A stretch of 25,976 nt of DNA from a virus: positions 1 to 25,976 of the IMG/VR virus record IMGVR_UViG_3300049855_000051; one strand, 5' to 3'. Position numbers and translations under genes: made by a program. Numbering within the stretch: position 1 is the first letter of the stretch; each line of letters begins with the position of its first letter. The notes beneath the pieces are model-generated. The model searched no databases and was not told the origin of the DNA. It saw only the letters and a list, made by a program, of their open reading frames with translations. Shown here piece after piece: positions 17,975 through 24,492 of the stretch.

Positions 17975-18214
17975 GTGCCGGCGTGGCTGCTTGCCCTGCC
18001 GGCGCGCGTGTGGGCGTGGACGGTCGCCCTGGGCGTCGCGGTGGCAGCGGGGGCATGGCTGCTGCTGACGGTGCGCCAGGGCGGCCGGGATGCGGAGAAG
18101 ATCGCCCAGGCCGGGCGCGACATGGAGGCGGTGAATGCCCGGATCGAGGAAGATGGCGCTGCGGCTCGTGCCGCTGATCCTGCTGGCGAGTTGCAGCGCA
18201 GGTGGGGGCGGTAG
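17975..18214 (+). CDS. i-spanin (Rz-like inner-membrane subunit)
   Basis: 79 aa with a GTG start at 17975, AAGGA about nine bases upstream. One N-terminal transmembrane helix (~13-33, WAWTVALGVAVAAGAWLLL) is followed by a short charged, helix-prone periplasmic part (GGRDAEKIAQAGRDMEAVNA). The call rests on topology, size, position after the endolysin, and a lipoprotein gene embedded in its 3' end in another frame, the usual Rz/Rz1 arrangement. With the o-spanin it would bridge inner and outer membranes and fuse them at the last step of lysis. The periplasmic part (~45 aa) is short for the class. Confidence 0.72.
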   Translation: MPAWLLALPARVWAWTVALGVAVAAGAWLLLTVRQGGRDAEKIAQAGRDMEAVNARIEEDGAAARAADPAGELQRRWGR

Positions 18215-18344
18215 CTTCTGCCTGACGGCGCGGCCGATCTACACGGCGGCCGAGGATCGCATCTCGGCCGAGACGGCGCGTGCCGTCCTGGCACACAATG
18301 AGACGGGCGCCCGCTTGTGCGGATGGCTGCCCCTCCGCGAGTAG
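18153..18344 (+). CDS. o-spanin (Rz1-like outer-membrane lipoprotein)
   Basis: 63 aa from the ATG at 18153 (MALRLVPLILLASC), with GAGGA a few bases upstream. An earlier in-frame ATG at 18135 would add six polar residues before the signal and is less likely. The lipobox LLAS-C places the lipidated Cys at residue 14 after a short Arg-plus-hydrophobic signal. The mature part carries the recurrent phage motif ARPI...D..S.ETAR..L.HNETGARLCGW, with two more cysteines (23 and 56). Its first 62 bases overlap the i-spanin gene in a different frame. It is the partner of the i-spanin and the last gene of the rightward cluster. Confidence 0.78.
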   Translation: MALRLVPLILLASCSAGGGGSFCLTARPIYTAAEDRISAETARAVLAHNETGARLCGWLPLRE

Positions 18345-18378
18345 CCCACGCTGATCCTGGCAGCAGGGGTGAACGGCG

Positions 18379-18413
18379 AGGCGGTGCTGCGTTCCGGCGG
18401 CACCGCCTTTCTC
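18379..18413 (+). terminator. Rho-independent terminator of the late operon
   Basis: AGGCGGTGC (18379-18387) pairs perfectly with GCACCGCCT (18400-18408). The stem extends by T-G, G-C and C-G to 12 pairs around a GTTCCG loop (18391-18396), then TTTCTC follows. The T-rich side is on the plus strand, so it stops rightward transcription 35 bases after the o-spanin stop. It abuts the end of the convergent helicase gene at 18412. No T tract is seen on the minus-strand side. The rest of the 67-base gap holds nothing recognisable. Confidence 0.82.
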
Positions 18414-20412
18414 ATTGCAGCGTGACCATCCACGTGCCGTTCAACTCGACGCACGACACCAGGGAGCCGTCAGGTAGCGTCACCGGCTGGGCGAGGAACG
18501 CCTGGATGCGCTGCCGCACCACGTCGGCCTTCATCTGCCCGAACAACGGCTCGGACGCGCGCAGCAGCGCCGCAGCGTCCTTCAACGCAATGCCGCCCTT
18601 GCCCGTCGTGCTGGTCATCCCGACGTAGAGCGCACGTGCGATGGCCTGCCGCGTCGCTTCGGTGCGCGCGTGCATGTCGGCTCGATCCAAGCCGCCGACT
18701 TCCTCGCCGTTCCACAACCGCACGGGCACCTTGCGCAGCCAAAGCGTTTCGTCCGTGGCGAGCGTCCTGTTCATCTTGGCGTCGTCCATGCGGAGATACA
18801 TGCGGCGTTCCTGCCCTGTCAGGCCGAAGCGCGTGGCATCTTCATCGCTCGGCGCCATGAGCGTCATCATGATGCGCGAGCTATCCCTGACGGCGCTGGC
18901 ACCCTGCGCAGCGTCCGGGGAGCCGGCGTAGTTCGCGCTGCTGGCAAGGTTCGGCTTGCTGGTATGGTGCGACACCATCATGGCCACGTCGGTCAACTCG
19001 GCAAGCGTCTCGATCTGTTCCATCACGAACGTCATGGCGATGTTGTCGATGCCGTTGACGGTGTGCAGCTTGTTCAGGGGATCGAGCCCCAGCAACGCCA
19101 CGTCGGGATCGCGGGCCGCGTCGATCAGCAGCCTGAACGCTTCTTCGTTGATGCTGGGTTGCTGGCCGCCCACCACGAGCCGCAGCTTGAGATGCGTCTT
19201 GCCCGAGATCAGCATGATGCGCGGGATGACAAGGTTCGCGTCGATGTTCAGCGCGGTGCATAGGGCGTAGAGCCGCATGGACATTTCGTCCAGGCTGTCC
19301 TCTGCGTTGTAGATGATCGACTTCCACCAGCGCCCGTCTGCGTTCTCGAAACCGAACATGTCCTTGCCTGCCGCGAGGAACACCGCCGTCATCAACTGCA
19401 CGAGCGACTTACCCACACCGCCGGGGGCAATGAGGGTAGTGATCTCCCGCCGCAGCAGCAGGCGCCGCAGCACCCACGGACGCGGCTTGAGCGCGGCCAG
19501 GGCGGTCGCATTGCCGAAGGTGAAGGCGCCCGTCTGCAAGGCCACGGCGCGCTCGGGCGTGGGCAGCAGATCGGGGATTGGCGGGATCACGATGCCGCTG
19601 AACAAAACGTCCGGATGCTTCGCGCCGCTGGCATTTTGTGCATACTGGTAGGCGTTCGCGATGCGCACGTTCAGATCGTCACCGACGACATTGGACTGCG
19701 CGCCCCAGGCCGCCATGAGACTGCGGCACATGTGCTCGCTTATGCCGTAGTCGCGCACCTTGCACGCAAGCTCATAGGCACGCTGCGAACGCTCCCCGTC
19801 GATGGCGGCAGGCGTGGCGGCGATGGCCTGCACCGCGAGCGACACGGCGCGAGGATCATCTTCGTCCACCAGCGTCGCCTGGGCGTTCGCTGCGCGCTCT
19901 CCCGGCGGCTTGCAGCGGGCCACGACTTCACGGGGCGCCTGGGCAAGCGGCTGGTCAATCTCGACGGTGTAGGGGCGCCCCTCAATCGTGCTGCCGGGCG
20001 CGAGCACGTAGCCGTGGTGGCTGCGGATGTCGAGCCCGGTGCCGAGCGCGCCCTGGTTCAGCGCGACGTTCGCGCCCGTGTAGTAGAGATGGTAGCCGCC
20101 GCTGGGCGTGCGCACCATCAACGTCTCGAACCCACCGTAGACCTGCATCCACGACGCCATGCCGTCCTTGCCCGGCTTAGTGTCGATGTCCACCACCACC
20201 ATGTCAGTCGTCAGCACGCCGATGTTGAACTCGTGCGCACCCCACCACGAACGGATCGTGGCTTCGTCAGCGGTGGCCCATTCGGTCCACCCCTCCCATA
20301 CAGGCTTCTTTGCGCGACGCTCGTTTCCCTCTTTGCCCGGTTCGTCAGGCAAGCATGGGAACACACGAAAGCCACGCCGCGCCCATTGGACAGCGGCATC
20401 GACTTTCATCAT
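18412..20412 (-). CDS. Prim-Pol primase fused to RepA-type (AAA_25) helicase
   Basis: 666 aa, starting at the first of two adjacent ATGs, one base after the upstream stop (coupled). Residues ~1-170 are a bifunctional primase-polymerase domain: DID metal motif (Asp75, Asp77), TPSGGYHLYY with His108, and GLDIRSHHGYVLAPGS (126-141). Residues ~305-560 are a RecA-like ATPase: Walker A APGGVGKS (329-336), YNAED with Glu371, Walker B-like ALLGLDPLN with Asp444, and VSHHTSK (480-486), as in RepA-type hexameric helicases. It would unwind phage DNA and make primers, doing the job of T7 gp4 with unrelated domains. The C-terminal ~100 residues are unassigned. Confidence 0.88.
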   Translation of the reverse strand: MMKVDAAVQWARRGFRVFPCLPDEPGKEGNERRAKKPVWEGWTEWATADEATIRSWWGAHEFNIGVLTTDMVVVDIDTKPGKDGMASWMQVYGGFETLMVRTPSGGYHLYYTGANVALNQGALGTGLDIRSHHGYVLAPGSTIEGRPYTVEIDQPLAQAPREVVARCKPPGERAANAQATLVDEDDPRAVSLAVQAIAATPAAIDGERSQRAYELACKVRDYGISEHMCRSLMAAWGAQSNVVGDDLNVRIANAYQYAQNASGAKHPDVLFSGIVIPPIPDLLPTPERAVALQTGAFTFGNATALAALKPRPWVLRRLLLRREITTLIAPGGVGKSLVQLMTAVFLAAGKDMFGFENADGRWWKSIIYNAEDSLDEMSMRLYALCTALNIDANLVIPRIMLISGKTHLKLRLVVGGQQPSINEEAFRLLIDAARDPDVALLGLDPLNKLHTVNGIDNIAMTFVMEQIETLAELTDVAMMVSHHTSKPNLASSANYAGSPDAAQGASAVRDSSRIMMTLMAPSDEDATRFGLTGQERRMYLRMDDAKMNRTLATDETLWLRKVPVRLWNGEEVGGLDRADMHARTEATRQAIARALYVGMTSTTGKGGIALKDAAALLRASEPLFGQMKADVVRQRIQAFLAQPVTLPDGSLVSCVELNGTWMVTLQ

Positions 20413-20413
20413 G

Positions 20414-20710
20414 TCAGCGACGCACCGCCTTGCGGCCGTGAACCTTTCTCGGCGCAGCGTGGATGGGATAGACGCGGTAGGTGCGCCGTGCCTTTCCAGG
20501 CCGAACGATGTAGCCGAACTCGGCGAGCTTCACGTTCATGCGCGAGATGTGCGCGCCGACAGCCTGCTGCCGCTGCGTCGGGTTGCGCTTGTCGCTGTAG
20601 AGGCGCTTGAACATGTCCTCGATCAGCACATCATCGCCCAGGCGCAGCAGCGCGAAGATCACATCCTGCATCGGGGATAGCTGCTTCCGCAGCTTGGCTT
20701 CACCCTTCAT
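20414..20710 (-). CDS. Small winged-helix DNA-binding protein
   Basis: 98 aa. The ATG has GGAAG upstream and starts three bases after the polymerase stop. AVGAHISRMNVKLAEFGYIV (residues ~50-69) followed by PGKARRTYRVYPI looks like a recognition helix and wing, similar in layout to OmpR-type C-terminal domains. The C-terminus is very basic (PRKVHGRKAVRR). Position between polymerase and primase-helicase suggests origin binding, helicase loading or control of the operon, but this is inference. No known phage regulator is recognised with certainty. Confidence 0.62.
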   Translation of the reverse strand: MKGEAKLRKQLSPMQDVIFALLRLGDDVLIEDMFKRLYSDKRNPTQRQQAVGAHISRMNVKLAEFGYIVRPGKARRTYRVYPIHAAPRKVHGRKAVRR

Positions 20711-20713
20711 GGT

Positions 20714-23062
20714 TCACTTCCCGTATCTCGAACCTTCCCACCCTTTGGAGGCGAGAGGGCATCCAGGCAGCCATGCCGGATTGGTTGCGAAGATCGTCTC
20801 GAACTCTTTGGCCGAGCCGTAGTTGTGACCGACTTCTGCCACGGCTTCGTCGTGGCAATGGAACACGATGGGGTATTCAGCAGCTTCCAGGCGCAGCATC
20901 CCCTCCGTCAGCACGTCACGCGCCGAGCCCTGGTCAACGTGGTTGAACTGCATCCCGCCGTAGAGGCTGAACGAACCCCAACGCTTCTTCTCCCCTTCGT
21001 AGCCGTCGTAGTCCACCTTCTTCCGTGTCTTGACCATCAGCTTGCCGCCACGCCACGACGCCTCTTGCGTCCACGCGGCGCGGTGTTCTTCTTGGAAGTC
21101 CTCGATCACGAAGTTCGGCCGCCCGTCATCGAACTCGATCCACGCTTCGGTGCGATACGAGATGCGAGGGCGGCAGTAGGCGAGCACGCGGCCACTCGGC
21201 AGGCGGCACCATAGGAAGCCGCGCGTCGAGAGATAGGCGACCTTACCGCCCATGACGAACACGATCTGGTCCGGCGTGCTGACGGCTTCGATTGCTGCGT
21301 CCTGTAAATCCCACCAGCATTGCACCAGCTTCGGATGCGCGCCGCGCCAGCCTGCGACGATGATCTTGATCGCGGTCCACTGATCCTGGGGCAGCTTGTG
21401 CTTGTCGCGCGCGCTGGGGTAGCGCGCCCACGTCGTCAGCCATTCCAGTTCGTTCGTCGCCTCGCGCACGGGCTGCACCAGATCGGCGGGCTTCAATCCG
21501 TAGTTCTTGCCCATGTTGATGAAGCTGCCCACGCTGCCCTGGTAGCCGAGCGCGAGTTCTTCCACCTTGCCGATCTGGCGCTGCTGCTTCGTGACAGTCG
21601 AGACATCGACACCAAAGCTGCGCGAATACGCCACGTTGTAGAGATCAGGACCGTTGCCGCTGTCGTAGAGCCGGAAGGCGTCGAGCTTCCATTCTTCTTC
21701 GGCCAGCCACGCGGCGATGCGCCCTTCGATGTTCGAGAGATCGGCGCCGACGAACTTCTTCCCGTGGTCCGCGATGAACATCCCGCGCAGCGACTTGGCG
21801 AGGCATTCCATCGGCGGCCCAACAAGCGTTTCCAGCATGAAATGCGCTTCGTCCGCGACGGCGTGCTGCAACAGTATCTCGATGGTGCGGCGGATGCTGT
21901 CACCGTCGCGGTCCGGATCGACGCGATACAGGTTGTGCGGCTGTATCAGGCGGCCCGCGTAGCGGCCGGTGCTGGTGCCGTGGTAGTTGAACAGGCCACG
22001 CGCGCGGCCATCGCTGCACGCGCAGTCGAGCATGGCGCCGAGCTTCGCCGTGGATGTCTTGTTCGCCTGCTTGCGCAGCGCCATCGCACGGCGCACGGCG
22101 TTCGGCAGTTCGCTCTCCGCCAGCATGAACTCAAGATCGTCATCGAGTTCTTCATCGGCGGCCAGCAACACCGCTTCCTGCTGATCCTTCGCGATGCTCT
22201 TGCATTCGATGCCGAGCCCGTTGATCCACGTCACCAGCTTCAACGTCATCGTGCATTTCGGCACGGCGCCATCGGTGACGCGCTTCATCTCGACATCGAG
22301 CTTCTTCTTCGCAAGCTCGCGCAGTTCGATGGCGCGCTTCACGAGCGGGATGTCGATCTTGATGCCTCGATCATTCACCGTCTGATCGTGTATCCAGATC
22401 GCGCGTTCAGTCGCGGAAAGCTCCGGCGCCAGCGCGTCGATCTCGCATTCTGTCACCACGTCCTGGGCGCAGTAGAGCATGTTGCGCTCGACGTTCTCGG
22501 GCTGATCCCACCACGTATATGTCTCGCCCGTGCCTTCGCAGTAGTGGCACATCATGTCACCAGCGCCGCCCCCGCCATAGCACGCCGCGCACACCTTGCG
22601 CGAGCGCGGCCGTGCCATCTTCATCATGAGCGCGTGCCCGTCCATGTCCTTCGCGGCCTGGGCGCCGAGCACCTTGGCAGCGATCTCAAGGCTGGACGGG
22701 ATCGAGATCGCGGCGCAGCGCGCCATCGTGCAATCTTGTTGTTCGATGCGCAGCACCGGCCAGTGACGCAGCCCGTAGCGCCAGCGCAGCAGCCAGTTCC
22801 AGACGGTGCGCTCGAATATCGCGTTGTGCGCTACGACGATGCCGCCATTCCTGATCCAATCCAGCAGCATGACCGGATCGGCATCGCCGGGGCGCCACAA
22901 CTTCATATCATCGCGTGTCGGCTTGGAATGCTTCGGCGCAATGCACCAGCGGAAACCCCACGTCCGCGTGCTGGCGTGCTCCATCTGCTTGTGGACGCCG
23001 GCCCGCTTCAACTCGACGGCTGAACCAGTCTCAAAGTCAACGTGCGCCGCCCAGGTTTCCAT
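20714..23062 (-). CDS. Family A DNA polymerase with 3'-5' exonuclease and zinc-finger-like insertion
   Basis: 782 aa from the ATG at 23062 (METWAAHVDFETG), AGG four bases upstream. A longer frame from 23122 overlaps the small upstream ORF and is rejected. Exonuclease motifs: DFE (Asp9, Glu11), AHNAIFE near 78-84, and YCAQD with Tyr197/Asp201. Between motifs II and III are two CxxC pairs (Cys158, 161, 172, 175) in a Gly-rich segment ending CEGTG. Polymerase motifs: A as ADLSNIEGRIAAWL, B as GKVEELALGYQGSVGSF, C as HCHDEAV (735-741). The ALGYQG form of motif B is typical of phage PolA enzymes found with DUF2815/DUF2800 rather than of T7 gp5. It replicates the phage genome. Confidence 0.92.
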   Translation of the reverse strand: METWAAHVDFETGSAVELKRAGVHKQMEHASTRTWGFRWCIAPKHSKPTRDDMKLWRPGDADPVMLLDWIRNGGIVVAHNAIFERTVWNWLLRWRYGLRHWPVLRIEQQDCTMARCAAISIPSSLEIAAKVLGAQAAKDMDGHALMMKMARPRSRKVCAACYGGGGAGDMMCHYCEGTGETYTWWDQPENVERNMLYCAQDVVTECEIDALAPELSATERAIWIHDQTVNDRGIKIDIPLVKRAIELRELAKKKLDVEMKRVTDGAVPKCTMTLKLVTWINGLGIECKSIAKDQQEAVLLAADEELDDDLEFMLAESELPNAVRRAMALRKQANKTSTAKLGAMLDCACSDGRARGLFNYHGTSTGRYAGRLIQPHNLYRVDPDRDGDSIRRTIEILLQHAVADEAHFMLETLVGPPMECLAKSLRGMFIADHGKKFVGADLSNIEGRIAAWLAEEEWKLDAFRLYDSGNGPDLYNVAYSRSFGVDVSTVTKQQRQIGKVEELALGYQGSVGSFINMGKNYGLKPADLVQPVREATNELEWLTTWARYPSARDKHKLPQDQWTAIKIIVAGWRGAHPKLVQCWWDLQDAAIEAVSTPDQIVFVMGGKVAYLSTRGFLWCRLPSGRVLAYCRPRISYRTEAWIEFDDGRPNFVIEDFQEEHRAAWTQEASWRGGKLMVKTRKKVDYDGYEGEKKRWGSFSLYGGMQFNHVDQGSARDVLTEGMLRLEAAEYPIVFHCHDEAVAEVGHNYGSAKEFETIFATNPAWLPGCPLASKGWEGSRYGK

Positions 23063-23067
23063 GATGC

Positions 23068-23184
23068 CTATCCGAATACGATCCACCCCACGAGCGTCCA
23101 GAACGAAACGCCCAATCCGCACCCCACGATGATGCCGCGCACGGGGGCAAGTTCGTCCTCATGCGCGGCATCGTCAGGTATCAC
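23068..23184 (-). CDS. 38-aa single-TM protein (unrecognised small gene)
   Basis: Starts at a GTG overlapping the DUF2815 stop (GTGA) and ends at TAG, five bases before the polymerase ATG. The product is an acidic N-terminus (MIPDDAAHEDELAPVRG) then one hydrophobic helix (~17-37, IIVGCGLGVSFWTLVGWIVF). The layout, an acidic head, LAPVRG and a TM helix, matches short membrane ORFs I recall from other phage replication regions. It fills the gap between its neighbours almost exactly, which supports a real, coupled gene. Function unknown; it could tether replication proteins to the membrane or act on host membrane proteins. No strong ribosome site precedes it. Confidence 0.66.
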   Translation of the reverse strand: MIPDDAAHEDELAPVRGIIVGCGLGVSFWTLVGWIVFG

Positions 23185-24029
23185 CGCAGCATCGCTTCCA
23201 TGTCGAAGGCGGGCGCAGCGGCGGCAGGCGGTGCCGGCGGCGGCATGAGAGGCACCACGCCGGGCATCGGCGGCGGGCCGCCCACGATCTGCGGCGGCGG
23301 CATGAACGCCGCACCGGGAGGCATGGGCGGGGAGCCCGGCGGCATCGGCGCCCCCGTGCCAAACGCCGCAGCGGCATCGAAGCGGGCTTCGACGTTGACG
23401 CCACTGAACGCCTGCTTGAGATCGGGGCCGCCGCCCGACAGCACGTCATCGTCGGCGATCAACATGACGCCTTGCAGCCCCAGGCCGACACCGGACTTCT
23501 TGTTGTCGAAGGTGTAGAGATTGAACAGGATCACCGCCCAGGCGCCCGCGTAGATGCGCCGTTCGTCCACCACCGGGTTGCCCAGGTTGTCCACGACCTG
23601 GGGCTTGTATTCGGTGACGAACTGCATGGACGGCAGGCCGGGCGTCATGCCGTTGTGAAGCTGCCCGGACTTGCGCGAGATGCGCTCGCCCTGGTCACGC
23701 CACGGCACGTGCAGGCCGATGGGCGCACCGTTCGGGGCGAAGCGCGTGGGCCATTTTTCCTTCATCTTCGCGTAGACATCCGGCCACACGACGGCGTTGA
23801 TCTGGTCCTGCGATCCCGGCGGGCAAAGCGCCGACACTTCGTAGCGCGGCTTGGCCGCCGGGGTGCCGTCGTCGTTCTTCCGGTCCGGGTTCGGCGTGAT
23901 CAGATGCACGAACGCCATGCGCACGGGGCATGTGCGGAAGTTGCCGTCCGGGTTCTTCGTGAAGGGCGCGGACTGGACGGCGCGAGCCACCCAATCGTCC
24001 GGCATACGCGAGGCTTTCATGATGGGCAT
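23181..24029 (-). CDS. DUF2815-family single-stranded DNA-binding protein
   Basis: 282 aa. The ATG at 24029 has GGAG nine bases upstream; the second Met (residue 4) lacks its own site. The core fits DUF2815, an OB-fold-like ssDNA-binding family: YEVSALCPPGS (63-73), AVVWPDVYAKMKEKWP (79-94), then RIYAGAWAVILFNLYTFDN (158-176) and GVGLGLQGVMLIAD (180-193). Residues ~226-275 are a Pro/Met/Gly-rich low-complexity tail with PPGSPPMPPGA-type repeats, replacing the acidic tail of cellular SSBs. It would coat single strands during replication and recombination. Context with PolA and DUF2800 is the standard one for this family. Confidence 0.85.
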   Translation of the reverse strand: MPIMKASRMPDDWVARAVQSAPFTKNPDGNFRTCPVRMAFVHLITPNPDRKNDDGTPAAKPRYEVSALCPPGSQDQINAVVWPDVYAKMKEKWPTRFAPNGAPIGLHVPWRDQGERISRKSGQLHNGMTPGLPSMQFVTEYKPQVVDNLGNPVVDERRIYAGAWAVILFNLYTFDNKKSGVGLGLQGVMLIADDDVLSGGGPDLKQAFSGVNVEARFDAAAAFGTGAPMPPGSPPMPPGAAFMPPPQIVGGPPPMPGVVPLMPPPAPPAAAAPAFDMEAMLR

Positions 24030-24044
24030 TGGTGTGATCTCCGT

Positions 24045-24314
24045 TCAGTTCCAGGGGGTGACGGGGCGCGCGACGCTGCGCACGAGACGCATGAACGCCG
24101 TCTCGAACTCGGTGCGCGCGATGGCGACGTTCCGCCTGCGCTCGGCGATCTCGCTGTCATAGCGATCTTCGTGCGCGGGCGGCCCGATCAGCGCCGACAC
24201 CTTGCGGTGCAGTTCGGCGGTCGCCTTCTCGTGCGCCTTGATCTCGTTCATCACGTCGATCTCGGCCTGCGTGAGATCACGATAGCCCGTGATCTTCTGG
24301 TGCTGGTTGTCCAC
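24045..24314 (-). CDS. Acb2/Tad1-type hairpin protein, putative cyclic-nucleotide sponge (anti-CBASS/Thoeris)
   Basis: 89 aa with a GTG start at 24314; GGAGG lies five bases upstream, inside the end of the previous gene. The pattern NQHQKITGYRDL, then EIDVMNEIK, and near the end TEFETAFMRLVRSVARP, matches the Acb2/Tad1 hairpin family of small phage proteins. These sequester signal nucleotides made by CBASS (Acb2) or Thoeris (Tad1) immunity. Tyr11 and Lys26, which I recall as cyclic-dinucleotide contacts in Pseudomonas phage PaMx33 Acb2, are at the same positions here. The middle (residues ~50-65, PPAHEDRYDSEIAERR) is more variable. Expression with the replication genes would give early protection. 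Family membership is fairly secure; which nucleotide it binds is not. Confidence 0.8.
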   Translation of the reverse strand: MDNQHQKITGYRDLTQAEIDVMNEIKAHEKATAELHRKVSALIGPPAHEDRYDSEIAERRRNVAIARTEFETAFMRLVRSVARPVTPWN

Positions 24315-24315
24315 T

Positions 24316-24492
24316 TTAGCCTCCGGTTTGTGTTGCGTCCACGACCGCCTGCGTGTCGGCGGTGCGAGGCTCGGGCTTCGGCGCAGCAGGCACGTATTTC
24401 GTGACTGCTGCCCAGGCGCGGCGCGAAGCAGCGTATGCCGCCTGCTTCGCTTCTGCGTCCGCGATGAACGCCTTGCGATCTTCGGCGGTCAT
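24316..24492 (-). CDS. 58-aa protein of unknown function
   Basis: The ATG at 24492 overlaps the stop of the DUF2800 gene (ATGA). The TAA ends one base before the GTG of the Acb2-like gene. The first 32 residues form a charged, Ala-rich helix (MTAEDRKAFIADAEAKQAAY), followed by a Pro/Thr-rich tail (YVPAAPKPEPRTADTQ). No family is recognised. Tight coupling on both sides supports a real gene. The tail end of its coding sequence contains the GGAGG for the next gene. Confidence 0.7.
   Translation of the reverse strand: MTAEDRKAFIADAEAKQAAYAASRRAWAAVTKYVPAAPKPEPRTADTQAVVDATQTGG
24320..24324 (-). promoter_or_regulatory. Ribosome binding site fixing the GTG start of the Acb2-like gene
   Basis: GGAGG followed by CTAAA and then GTG at 24314. 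It is a perfect Shine-Dalgarno at five-base spacing and the only good start signal for this frame. It lies within the final codons of the 58-aa gene. Confidence 0.8.

Noticed and set aside
18345-18411. Bidirectional terminator at the convergent junction
   Set aside because: The hairpin is strong, but only the plus-strand side has a T-rich tail; the other side reads CGCCGTTCACCCC.
23063-23122. 20-residue N-terminal extension of the DNA polymerase
   Set aside because: It overlaps the 38-aa membrane ORF, and the exonuclease domain begins normally right after Met at 23062.
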